Source of the DNA: an uncultured Draconibacterium sp.
GTDB taxonomy: Bacteria; Bacteroidota; Bacteroidia; Bacteroidales; Prolixibacteraceae
DNA length: 64,000 nucleotides
Direction: 5' to 3'
Assembly: GCF_963675585.1 (NCBI RefSeq)
Contig: NZ_OY776413.1
Location: 434,001 to 498,000, forward strand
The translations under genes and the position numbers were made by a program. Below are positions 56,167 through 64,000 of the stretch, piece after piece. The first letter of the stretch is position 1. Each line of letters opens with the position of its first letter. Below the pieces are notes generated by a model, which worked only from the letters and a program-made list of their open reading frames with translations, did not search any database and was not told the DNA's origin.

Positions 56167-56466
56167 AAAATCACCAGAAAAGAGCAAAATTTAACGAACA
56201 GACGACGCATATGTTCGATTATTTTCCGGCCTTAATCTTTTTTAACATTTTTTAATCCTACAACAATTTGCACAATTTGTTTGCTAAAAAACAAGGCAAA
56301 ATTCCAACAAAATGGTTTTAAAACCAGCATTTTCAGAATTGCTATGTGCACATTGCAAAAAAAACATTTGCCACAATTCATAGATATTATCGAATGTCAC
56401 TTTTAAATATTCCTTGGAATTTGTAAAAATTCCTGTAAAATTTGGAGCTCATTCAAAGTGAAAAAT

Positions 56467-56982
56467 ATGATTTACAAATTTCAAATCGTTTCACAAGAAT
56501 CCCAAAACTTCCGTCTGGAAGTTGCACTTGATGAAAAACATTCATTTTTCGACTTTCATACTATTATTCAGAAAAGTGTTGGTTTTGAATCACATCAACT
56601 GGCTTCATTTTTTATTTCAAATAATAAGTGGAAAAAGTTAGTTGAAATTTCTATGCTCGACTTAGGTATAAATGGCGCAGCCTTTTACATTATGCAAAAA
56701 ACAAGGCTGCAAGACCTGTTGAATGAACAAGGACAACAGTTAATTTATACGTTCGATTTTTTAAACGATAGGTCTTTTTTTATAGAACTTACAGGAATAA
56801 TTATGGAAAAGAATCTTAACGAAGCGTTTGTTACTCTCAAGCAAGGTGATGCCCCGGTACAAGTACTTGGAGAAGAAATAATCGACCAGATCTCTGTTGA
56901 ACTTCAGGAAGAAGAAGTTTATATGGATTTTGGCGAACTGGACGATTATACTGAAATCTTTGGCGAGATGGACGACTTCTAA
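56467..56982 (+). CDS. pRiA4b ORF-3-like family protein
   Basis: 171 residues from MIYKFQIVSQESQNFRLEV (start ATG 56467; a GTG three codons upstream at 56458 is an alternative). The N-terminal FRLEVALDEKHSFFDFHTIIQKSVGFESHQLASFFI matches the PRiA4_ORF3/IS1096-passenger-like fold (ubiquitin-like). The C-terminus is very acidic (EEEVYMDFGELDDYTEIFGEMDDF), typical of the Bacteroidota form. Function unknown. The 56167-56457 gap upstream holds no gene. Confidence 0.8.
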   Translation: MIYKFQIVSQESQNFRLEVALDEKHSFFDFHTIIQKSVGFESHQLASFFISNNKWKKLVEISMLDLGINGAAFYIMQKTRLQDLLNEQGQQLIYTFDFLNDRSFFIELTGIIMEKNLNEAFVTLKQGDAPVQVLGEEIIDQISVELQEEEVYMDFGELDDYTEIFGEMDDF

Positions 56983-57024
56983 AAAAGAAACAAAGCATGG
57001 TTAATCCGTGTTAAAGAAATTCAG

Positions 57025-57058
57025 GACTGTTCAATTCATTTTGAACAGTCTTTTTTTT
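57025..57058 (+). terminator. Terminator after the pRiA4b-like gene
   Basis: GACTGTTCAA and TTGAACAGTC form a perfect 10-bp stem with a 6-base loop followed by eight T. It separates this gene from the miaA operon. Confidence 0.93.
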
Positions 57059-57087
57059 ATCATTTCTTTGCTAAAAACAACGGTTTC

Positions 57088-57990
57088 ATGCCAAAAACAC
57101 TTGTCGTACTCACCGGTCCTACCGGAATTGGAAAAACATCGGTTGGGATTAAAATAGCCCAACATTTTAATACTGAAATCATTTCGTCTGATTCGCGTCA
57201 GATTTTTAAAGAACTCCGAATTGGCACTGCAGTTCCCGAGGACGAGGAGTTAAACGCAGTAAAACATCATTTTATTCAAACCCATTCGATAAACGAAAAC
57301 TACAATGCCAGCCGGTACGAAACCGAAGCACTGCAGCTAATCGATACACTTTTTCAGAAAAAAGACCTACTGCTTATGGTTGGCGGTTCGATGCTTTACA
57401 TCGATGCAATTTGTAAAGGAATCGATACAATGCCCGATGCCGATCCTGAAATACGGGCTTCGTTAAAAAAACAAGCCGAAGATTTTGGCCTGGAAAGTTT
57501 ACGCCGCCAATTAAAAACACTCGATCCGGAGTATTACAAAACGGTTGATTTAAAAAATCCCAATCGTATAATTCACGCACTTGAAATTAGCATTCAAACT
57601 GGAAAACCTTACTCATCGTTCCGATCGAACCAAAACAAAGAGAGGCCTTTTTCCATCCTAAAAATTGCACTTAACTGCGACCGTGAAATTTTGCACAAGC
57701 GAATTAATTTACGGGTTGATAAGATGATCGAAGCCGGACTGGAAGCAGAAGCCCGAAACGTGTATCCTCAGAAAGAACTGAATTCGCTAAACACGGTTGG
57801 TTACCGCGAATTATTCGCCTGGTTTGATGGAGAAATTACAAGAGAAAAAGCCGTTGAACTCATTAAAAGAAATTCGCGCAGATACGCCCGGAAACAGATA
57901 ACCTGGTTCAGGAAAGATGAAAAAGTGACCTGGTTTGAGCCAGGCGAGGGGGATGAAATAATTCGATTTATTGAAGCACAAATCAAATAG
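57088..57990 (+). CDS. miaA: tRNA dimethylallyltransferase
   Basis: 300 residues. P-loop GPTGIGKTSVG (9-19), ISSDSRQIFKELRIGTA, MVGGSMLYIDAICKGID and the tRNA-binding RNSRRYARKQITWFRKDE are diagnostic. It adds the isopentenyl group to A37 of tRNAs reading codons that start with U. It leads a run of five closely packed genes. Confidence 0.96.
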   Translation: MPKTLVVLTGPTGIGKTSVGIKIAQHFNTEIISSDSRQIFKELRIGTAVPEDEELNAVKHHFIQTHSINENYNASRYETEALQLIDTLFQKKDLLLMVGGSMLYIDAICKGIDTMPDADPEIRASLKKQAEDFGLESLRRQLKTLDPEYYKTVDLKNPNRIIHALEISIQTGKPYSSFRSNQNKERPFSILKIALNCDREILHKRINLRVDKMIEAGLEAEARNVYPQKELNSLNTVGYRELFAWFDGEITREKAVELIKRNSRRYARKQITWFRKDEKVTWFEPGEGDEIIRFIEAQIK

Positions 57991-57992
57991 AA

Positions 57993-58445
57993 ATGGGAAA
58001 TTTTACGATTCGGATTTATGGATTGGTAGTAAACCAGCAACAGGAACTTCTAATCTCGGACGAATATGTACTTGAAACAAAAATGACAAAATTTCCGGGA
58101 GGTGGTTTGGAGTTTGGAGAAGGACCAATTGACTGTTTAATTCGCGAGTTTAAAGAAGAATGTAACGGACAGGAGATTGAAAATCTGCGTCATTTTTATA
58201 CCACCGATTTTTATCAGAAAGCTTTGTTTTATCAAAACACTCAACTGCTGAGTATTTATTATTTGGTTGATTTAAAAGCACCGCTCAAATTTAAGATATC
58301 GGAACAACCATTCGACTTTGAAATCGTTAACAACTGGGGACAAAGTTTTAGGTGGCTAAAAATAAAAGACATAAAAGAGAGCGATTTTACTTTCCCAATT
58401 GATAAATTTGTCGTTAACAAATTAAAACAGACTTTTAATGAGTAA
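57993..58445 (+). CDS. NUDIX hydrolase
   Basis: 150 residues. The Nudix box is GGGLEFGEGPIDCLIREFKEECNG, with the REFKEEC metal-binding core intact. It hydrolyses a nucleoside diphosphate linked to some group X; the substrate cannot be read from sequence. It starts 2 bases after miaA and overlaps gmhA by 8, so clearly one operon. Confidence 0.92.
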   Translation: MGNFTIRIYGLVVNQQQELLISDEYVLETKMTKFPGGGLEFGEGPIDCLIREFKEECNGQEIENLRHFYTTDFYQKALFYQNTQLLSIYYLVDLKAPLKFKISEQPFDFEIVNNWGQSFRWLKIKDIKESDFTFPIDKFVVNKLKQTFNE

Positions 58446-59016
58446 AACCTTGAAAAATATTCAGGAGCTTTCGAACCTGGCAGCCGCAATTGCCAACGAT
58501 ACAATACTAATCAATCAAATAGATGCTGTATCGGAAGCAATTGTTAAGGCATACCGAGCAGGAAACAAAACCATATTCTGCGGTAATGGAGGAAGTTCGG
58601 CAGAAGCCCAGCATTTAGCCGCTGAACTTTCCGGAAAATTTATGATGGACCGTAAAGCAATTCCGGCCGAAGCCTGCCACGTAAACTCATCGTTTGTAAC
58701 TGCAGTATCAAACGATTACGATTTTACACAGGTTTACAGTCGTTACATCGAAGCTTTTGGGAATTCTGGGGATGTACTCATTGGGCTCTCAACATCTGGC
58801 ACTTCTCTGAATATCATAAACGCATTTCAATCAGCAAAATCAAAAGGATTGGTATGCGTTTCGCTTACTGGTGAAACCGGAGGATTGTTAAACGAACTAT
58901 CCGATTACATTTTAAAAATTCCTTCGAAAAGTGTCCCTCGTATTCAGGAAATTCATTTGTTGATTGGCCACATTATTTGCGAAAAAGTGGAACAAAGTTT
59001 ATTCGGGGATGAATGA
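58438..59016 (+). CDS. gmhA: Sedoheptulose 7-phosphate isomerase (SIS domain)
   Basis: 192 residues. The SIS domain has FCGNGGSSAEAQHLAAELSGKFMMDR and DVLIGLSTSGTSLNIINAF, and the closing PRIQEIHLLIGHIICEKVE is typical of GmhA. It makes D-glycero-D-manno-heptose 7-phosphate, the first step to ADP-heptose for lipopolysaccharide core. gmhB follows with an 8-base overlap. Confidence 0.92.
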   Translation: MSKTLKNIQELSNLAAAIANDTILINQIDAVSEAIVKAYRAGNKTIFCGNGGSSAEAQHLAAELSGKFMMDRKAIPAEACHVNSSFVTAVSNDYDFTQVYSRYIEAFGNSGDVLIGLSTSGTSLNIINAFQSAKSKGLVCVSLTGETGGLLNELSDYILKIPSKSVPRIQEIHLLIGHIICEKVEQSLFGDE

Positions 59017-59497
59017 TCAGCAAACACAAAAAGCCCTTTTCCTCGATCGCGATGGAACCATTAACATTGAAAAAAACTACGTCTGGAAAATCGAGGATTT
59101 TGAGTTTCAGCCCGGTATTTTTAATCTCATTAAAGAATATCAGTCAACCGGTTTTCTGATTTTTGTAATTACCAATCAATCGGGAATTGCACGCGGTTTT
59201 TACACCGAAAATGATTTTAAGATTTTAAATGACTGGATGCTGGATCAGTTTAAAATAAATGGGATAGAAATAACCAAAGTATATCACTGTCCGCATCATC
59301 CGGAAATAACCGGAAAATGTACTTGCCGCAAGCCTCAACCGGGAATGATTAACCAGGCAATTGACGAGTTTAATATCAGCCGCGTTAAATCTGTGTTGAT
59401 TGGCGACAAAAAAAGAGATATTTTAGCTGGTGAAAATGCAGGAATAGGAAAGAATTTATATATTCAAAATATATTAGACAAGGGCAGTTTTAAGTAA
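59009..59497 (+). CDS. gmhB: Heptose bisphosphate phosphatase (HAD family)
   Basis: 162 residues from MNDQQTQKALFLDRDGTIN (start 59009; the longer frame from 58964 overlaps gmhA too far). HAD motif DRDGT, ITNQSGIARGFYTENDF, zinc loop CPHHP...CTCRKPQPGM and GDKKRDILAGENAG identify GmhB-like histidinol-phosphatase enzymes. It removes the 1- or 7-phosphate of the heptose bisphosphate made after GmhA and a kinase that is not in the window. Confidence 0.92.
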   Translation: MNDQQTQKALFLDRDGTINIEKNYVWKIEDFEFQPGIFNLIKEYQSTGFLIFVITNQSGIARGFYTENDFKILNDWMLDQFKINGIEITKVYHCPHHPEITGKCTCRKPQPGMINQAIDEFNISRVKSVLIGDKKRDILAGENAGIGKNLYIQNILDKGSFK

Positions 59498-59517
59498 ACA
59501 GACAAAGGAGAATTTAA

Positions 59518-61758
59518 GTGCAGCATTTTACCAAAGCCGAAATCAGGGATATTGAAGACCGTTATCAGGATTTCTTAAAAGTGATTAAGAACAAGTTTGA
59601 CGAAGGACGGTTGGCAAGGATTGAAAAAGCATTCCGCTTTTCGAATGCCGCACACCATGGTATAAAACGAAAATCAGGCGAACCATTTATTATCCATCCC
59701 ATTGCAGTGGCAAAAATCGTTGCAGTTGATTTGGGACTCGGAGCTACATCTATTGTTTCGGCGCTGCTTCATGATGTTGTGGAAGACACTGATTACCGTC
59801 TTTCCGACATTGAGAATATGTTTGGGAACCGTGTTGCTACAATAGTTGACGGGCTAACAAAACTATCGGGCGATTTTGACTCGAGACATGCACTCACCTT
59901 GAAAAAAATGTTGATGACCCTTTCGGATGACGTAAGGGTTATTTTAATTAAAATTGCCGACCGCCTGCACAACATGCGCACACTTGATTCGATGCCTGCT
60001 CACAAGAAAATAAAAATTGCAGGGGAAACATTGTTCTTGTATGTACCACTTGCCCATCGTTTGGGTTTGCATGCGATTAAAAGCGATTTGGAAGAACTTA
60101 GCTTTAAACACAAACATCCCGAAGAATACAATCAGATAAATTACCTTCTTCATAACCAGGAAGAAAAACGCAACTATCTGGTAAACGAATTTATCAAACC
60201 CATTATCCAGAAATTGAAAGAAGAAAAACTGGATTGTACGGTTACACATCGTTTAAAAACCAGTTACTCCATTTGGCAAAAAATGCAAAAAAAATCGGTT
60301 TCGTTTAACGAAGTGTACGATTTGCTTGCCATACGAATTGTTGTGAATTCGAAACCCGACATATCGGAAAAACGGCAGTGTTTTGATGCCTTATCGATTG
60401 TAACCGACATTTACAAACCCAAACCCGACCGAATAAGAGACTGGATTACAACCCCAAAAGCAAACGGTTACGAATCATTGCATGTTACTGTTATGGGGCC
60501 ACAGGGAATGTGGGTGGAAGTTCAGATTCGGACAGACAGAATGGACGATGTGGCCGACCATGGTTTTGCCGCACATTACCGATACAAAGACATTCGAAAC
60601 TTTGAAAACGAGCTGGATCCGTGGATTGAGCAAATCAGAGAACTTCTGCAAAGTACCGATGCCGATGCCTTTGAATTCCTTGACGAGTTTAAACTAAATT
60701 TATTTTCTTCGGAAATTAATGTTTTTACACCCAAAGGCGACATGTATTCCTTGCCCACCGGAGCCACTGTACTTGATTTTGCTTACGAAATACATACCGA
60801 CCTAGGGCACAAATGTATTGGTGCAAAAATCAACATGAAACTGGTGCCCTTAAGTCATGTCCTTCAGAATGGCGATCAGGTTGAAATTTTAACCTCGGAA
60901 AACCAAAGCCCAAAACTCGAGTGGTTACGTTTTACGGCATCGGCCAAAGCACGGGGTAAAATTAAAAACGCCTTTAAGCAAGAAAAAAGCAAACACACCG
61001 AAAAAGGGAAAAAATTAATAGAGGAAGCTTTTGCAAAACTCAAAGCTCCACTTACCTCAAATAGCCTAAAAAAACTTACTGCACACTTTAATCTGAATAA
61101 TAAAGAACAATTGTATTCCGAAGTTGGAATGGGTTTTCTTGGGTTGGAAGATTTAAAGGAAATTATTGGGAAAAAATCGGAGAATAAATTGGTTCGATAC
61201 TGGAACATTACTTTTGGAACCGGAAGCAAAAACAAGGAAGACGAAGCAGACGATGAAAATGCAACAGAAACGAATTCTTTAAAAAAGATAGACAAGCAGA
61301 AACCTTTCTTGCTAAAAGAAAACCAGGATAATATTTCTTTCTCACTCGCAAAATGTTGTAATCCAATACCCGGAGAAAAAGTGGTTGGTTATTTAAGTTC
61401 TGACGAACATGTTATTATTCATAAAACCGAATGTAAAGAACTTGAACGGTTTATTGCCAACCAGGGCGAAAACATTATCAGGGCCGAATGGACCAAATTC
61501 AAGCGTCAGTCGTACCTTACCCGCTTAAATCTGGAAGGATTTGATCGTTTGGGAATTGTAAATGAAGTAACAAATGTTATTTCAAAAATCCACAACATAA
61601 ATATGCGTTCGGTAAAATTCGATACTCACGATGGAATATTTCAGGGCGATTTATTTTTATACATCCACAATTCGGAAGACTTAACCAACTTAATTACACG
61701 ATTAAAAACCATAAAAGGTATCGATAATGTCTCTCGTATCGAAAACCTGAATGAATAA
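59518..61758 (+). CDS. relA/spoT: Bifunctional (p)ppGpp synthetase/hydrolase
   Basis: 746 residues from GTG 59518, preceded by AAAGGAG at 8 bases. HD hydrolase domain with H60, H85-D86 and ED in [13 protein letters not shown]; synthetase domain with [25 protein letters not shown] and [20 protein letters not shown]; then TGS, zinc-finger-like ([19 protein letters not shown]) and ACT domains. Both active sites look intact, so it should make and degrade the stringent-response signal. Confidence 0.95.
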   Translation: MQHFTKAEIRDIEDRYQDFLKVIKNKFDEGRLARIEKAFRFSNAAHHGIKRKSGEPFIIHPIAVAKIVAVDLGLGATSIVSALLHDVVEDTDYRLSDIENMFGNRVATIVDGLTKLSGDFDSRHALTLKKMLMTLSDDVRVILIKIADRLHNMRTLDSMPAHKKIKIAGETLFLYVPLAHRLGLHAIKSDLEELSFKHKHPEEYNQINYLLHNQEEKRNYLVNEFIKPIIQKLKEEKLDCTVTHRLKTSYSIWQKMQKKSVSFNEVYDLLAIRIVVNSKPDISEKRQCFDALSIVTDIYKPKPDRIRDWITTPKANGYESLHVTVMGPQGMWVEVQIRTDRMDDVADHGFAAHYRYKDIRNFENELDPWIEQIRELLQSTDADAFEFLDEFKLNLFSSEINVFTPKGDMYSLPTGATVLDFAYEIHTDLGHKCIGAKINMKLVPLSHVLQNGDQVEILTSENQSPKLEWLRFTASAKARGKIKNAFKQEKSKHTEKGKKLIEEAFAKLKAPLTSNSLKKLTAHFNLNNKEQLYSEVGMGFLGLEDLKEIIGKKSENKLVRYWNITFGTGSKNKEDEADDENATETNSLKKIDKQKPFLLKENQDNISFSLAKCCNPIPGEKVVGYLSSDEHVIIHKTECKELERFIANQGENIIRAEWTKFKRQSYLTRLNLEGFDRLGIVNEVTNVISKIHNINMRSVKFDTHDGIFQGDLFLYIHNSEDLTNLITRLKTIKGIDNVSRIENLNE

Positions 61759-61823
61759 TTTATATTCATTCTAAAAAAATCAAAAAAAATTATATTTTTG
61801 CTCTATTTAAAATTGGTTTAATT

Positions 61824-62267
61824 ATGAATAGCCAGAAGACCCGAGAGACCGTTAGGAATATGTTTACTGAATACCTGGAGAAAAACGGACACCGAAAAAC
61901 TCCGGAAAGGTTTGCAATACTTGATGAAATTTATTGCCGCGAAGGCCACTTTGACATCGAATCGTTATACATTTCGATGAAAAACAACAACTACCGTGTT
62001 AGTCGTGCTACACTTTACAACACCATCGATTTGTTACTCGATTGTAAGTTGGTTGTTAAACATCAGTTCGGAAAAAACATAGCCCAGTTCGAAAAAGCAT
62101 TTGCCACACTTCAGCACGATCACCTGATAGATACTACAAATGGGACTGTTGTTGAATTTTACGATCAACGGATTCGGGAAATCATTGAGGATGCTTGTTT
62201 AAAAAATAACTTTAAACTTTCGCATCACACTTTATACATTTATGGCGAAACACTGAATAAAGATTAA
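61824..62267 (+). CDS. Fur-family metal-dependent regulator
   Basis: 147 residues. Winged-helix N-terminus ([49 protein letters not shown]) and dimerisation domain with HDH at LQHDHLID. The usual CxxC structural-zinc site is replaced by DTTNG and there is no second CxxC, so structural zinc is missing. Might sense iron, zinc or peroxide; not decidable here. An own terminator follows. Confidence 0.88.
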   Translation: MNSQKTRETVRNMFTEYLEKNGHRKTPERFAILDEIYCREGHFDIESLYISMKNNNYRVSRATLYNTIDLLLDCKLVVKHQFGKNIAQFEKAFATLQHDHLIDTTNGTVVEFYDQRIREIIEDACLKNNFKLSHHTLYIYGETLNKD

Positions 62268-62290
62268 GTCGTTTATTCTTAATATATTAT

Positions 62291-62318
62291 AAAATCCTCT
62301 TTTCTGGAGGATTTTTTT
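62291..62318 (+). terminator. Terminator after the Fur-family gene
   Basis: AAAATCCTC and GAGGATTTT form a 9-bp stem with a 7-base loop followed by a T run. Confidence 0.88.
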
Positions 62319-62435
62319 TGCCCAAAAACTAAAATTATTGCTACTTTTAACTGCTTAATTGAAAGCCGTGAAAGGTTAATCTGATATGGTTAAGTTTTCG
62401 CGGTTTTGTGTGTAAAATAAAAATCAAAATTCACT

Positions 62436-63713
62436 ATGAAGGTAGATGTATTGTTGGGTCTCCAATGGGGAGACGAGGGAAAAGGAAAAGTTGTTGATGT
62501 TTTAACACCCAAGTATGATGTTATTTCCCGTTTTCAAGGCGGTCCAAATGCCGGTCATACCTTGGAATTCAACAATATTAAACACGTTTTACATACTATT
62601 CCTTCAGGTATATTTCAAGGCGACAAAGTAAATATTATTGGGAACGGGGTAGTAATCGATCCAATTATATTTAAAAAAGAAATTGAAAACCTGAATAAAA
62701 TTGGTGTTGACATTTCGAAAAAGTTGTTTGTGTCGAAAAAAGCACACATGATTTTACCAACACATAAACTTTTGGATGCAGCATCGGAAGCACAAAAAGG
62801 AGACTCAAAAATTGGATCGACATTAAAAGGAATCGGCCCAACATACAAAGATAAAATTGGCCGTGACGGTTTACGCGTTGGCGATTTGCTGCATAATTTT
62901 GAAGAAAAGTATACAACACGCATCGACAACCACAAAATAATGTTAACCGAGTTTTTTAAATTCGATTACCAGGAACTGCTTGACGAATGCGAAAAAGAAT
63001 GGTTCGAAGGGGTTGAAGTATTAAAATCGTTCCAGATTGTTGACAGCGAGCACATGGTTAACCAGGCCTTAAAAGATGGCAAATCGATTTTGGCAGAAGG
63101 AGCACAGGGAACGCTGCTCGATATTGATTTTGGCTCGTATCCGTTTGTAACAAGCTCGAATACCATTAGCGCCGGCGCATGCACAGGATTAGGAATTGCA
63201 CCCAACAAAATTGGCAACGTATTCGGCATTTTTAAAGCCTATTGTACGCGTGTTGGAATGGGGCCTTTCCCAACCGAGTTATTCGACGAAACAGGCACTA
63301 AACTGCGCGATGCAGGTAACGAATACGGTTCAACCACCGGACGTCCGCGTCGTTGCGGCTGGCTCGACCTGGTTGCATTAAAATATTCGGTAATGCTAAA
63401 TGGTGTTACAGAACTTATTATGATGAAAGCCGATGTACTGGACGATTTTGATGTAATTAAGGTTTGTGTTGGTTACGAAATTGATGGTGAAGTTGTAGAA
63501 CATTTCCCATTTGAATTAAACGATGATGTAAAACCGGTGTATGTTGAATTGCCGGGTTGGAAAACCGATCTTACGCAAATAAAACATCAAAATGAATTTC
63601 CGGAAGAGTTAAACAACTACATTAGTTTTATTGAAGACGAAATGGAAATTCCTGTTTCAATTGCATCGGTTGGTCCAAACCGCGCACAAACCATTTTTAT
63701 AGAGAAAGAATAA
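62436..63713 (+). CDS. purA: Adenylosuccinate synthetase
   Basis: 425 residues. Opens VDVLLGLQWGDEGKGKVVDVL (GTP-binding GDEGKGK) with FQGGPNAGHT, GSTLKGIGPTYKDKIGRDGLRVGDL, EGAQGTLLDIDFGSYPFVTSSNT and GSTTGRPRRCGWLDLV. It joins IMP and aspartate using GTP on the way to AMP. The symbol is well supported. Confidence 0.97.
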   Translation: MKVDVLLGLQWGDEGKGKVVDVLTPKYDVISRFQGGPNAGHTLEFNNIKHVLHTIPSGIFQGDKVNIIGNGVVIDPIIFKKEIENLNKIGVDISKKLFVSKKAHMILPTHKLLDAASEAQKGDSKIGSTLKGIGPTYKDKIGRDGLRVGDLLHNFEEKYTTRIDNHKIMLTEFFKFDYQELLDECEKEWFEGVEVLKSFQIVDSEHMVNQALKDGKSILAEGAQGTLLDIDFGSYPFVTSSNTISAGACTGLGIAPNKIGNVFGIFKAYCTRVGMGPFPTELFDETGTKLRDAGNEYGSTTGRPRRCGWLDLVALKYSVMLNGVTELIMMKADVLDDFDVIKVCVGYEIDGEVVEHFPFELNDDVKPVYVELPGWKTDLTQIKHQNEFPEELNNYISFIEDEMEIPVSIASVGPNRAQTIFIEKE

Positions 63714-63733
63714 TATACATTATGATATTTTTT

Positions 63734-63770
63734 AGCCGTTTTCTTTTATTAGGAAACGGCTTTTCTTTTT
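63734..63770 (+). terminator. Terminator after purA
   Basis: AGCCGTTTTC and GGAAACGGCT pair over 8-9 bases with an 8-base loop, followed by TTTCTTTTT. Confidence 0.82.
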
Positions 63771-63826
63771 ATAAATGGTTTTCTTAATTATCTTTAGACT
63801 CTTTCAAAAACCTTTATTGCAATAAA

Positions 63827-64000
63827 ATGTCAATAAACAATAACCAGCTTGGTCTGTATACCGACTTTTACGAGTTAACCATGGCACAAGGTTATTTTGA
63901 CGGCGGCAAAAAAAACCAGCAAGTAACATTCGATTATTTTTTCAGAGATAATCCTTACAAGGGAGGATTTACCGTTTTTGCAGGCTTACAAGACTTTGTT
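63827..64000 (+). CDS. pncB: Nicotinate phosphoribosyltransferase, N-terminal part
   Basis: 58 codons to the window edge: MSINNNQLGLYTDFYELTMAQGYF then VTFDYFFRDNPYKGGFTVFAGLQDF. The LYTDFYELTMAQ opening and the FFRDNPYKGGF block are characteristic of the enzyme that joins nicotinate and phosphoribosyl pyrophosphate in NAD salvage. The ATG at 63827 is preceded by an A-rich leader. The gene continues beyond the window. Confidence 0.9.
   Translation, partial: MSINNNQLGLYTDFYELTMAQGYFDGGKKNQQVTFDYFFRDNPYKGGFTVFAGLQDFV

Noticed and set aside
1-64000. tRNA, rRNA and riboswitches
   Set aside because: No cloverleaf, rRNA segment or recognisable riboswitch core was found by eye in the intergenic regions; a covariance search could still find one.

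Overview
The window looks like a chromosome segment of a Bacteroidota bacterium. Evidence: AT-rich DNA, Bacteroidota-type families (DUF6155, DUF6340, the UxaA/UxaB pair, the serC-serA-DUF1015 neighbourhood), and at least one promoter of the TTG...TAnnTTTG kind. The housekeeping genes resemble those of marine or anaerobic Bacteroidales/Marinilabiliales such as Prolixibacteraceae; that placement is inference. No rRNA, tRNA or CRISPR array was seen.

Bases 1-19826 are an accessory region that reads as an integron-like gene-cassette array. Nine imperfectly palindromic repeats of about 130 bp (two of them split by mobile elements, one only a remnant) each follow one or a few short plus-strand genes. 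The gene units start at a GTT core and end at an AAC core, and in all seven intact units the first 9-10 bases are the exact reverse complement of the last 9-10, with a different sequence for each unit. This is the signature expected if circular cassettes are inserted at the GTT of an attC site. Cargo: an unknown partial gene, DUF6155, a dGTPase, an ORF-less unit with three hairpins, a Fic protein, a ROCO GTPase, a lipoprotein, a membrane protein, a truncated gene and a PemK/MazF toxin-antitoxin unit. No integron integrase is present; by polarity it would lie left of base 1.

The array is heavily invaded. An IS481 element sits inside the dGTPase cassette. A group II intron splits repeat 5. An IS21 remnant carries an IS3 element that is itself split by IS256 and IS982. 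An IS110 element sits exactly in repeat 9. Upstream of its transposase is a bridge-RNA-like structure whose two loops carry short matches to the target repeat and to the element's own end.

Bases 19949-64000 are ordinary chromosome: a DUF6340 lipoprotein, an NAD(P)-binding protein, rsgA, uxaBA (hexuronate use, with LacI-type operators), a NifX-like protein, a PEP/pyruvate-binding regulator, DUF1015-serA-serC (serine synthesis), gcvT, an Hpt protein, a SemiSWEET, clpB, ppdK, a two-component pair, a Y/H/N-rich secreted protein, ruvX-def-comEC, trkA and trkH (each with one frameshift), a Sua5-type gene, mnmD, miaA-nudix-gmhA-gmhB-relA/spoT, a Fur-family regulator, purA and the start of pncB.
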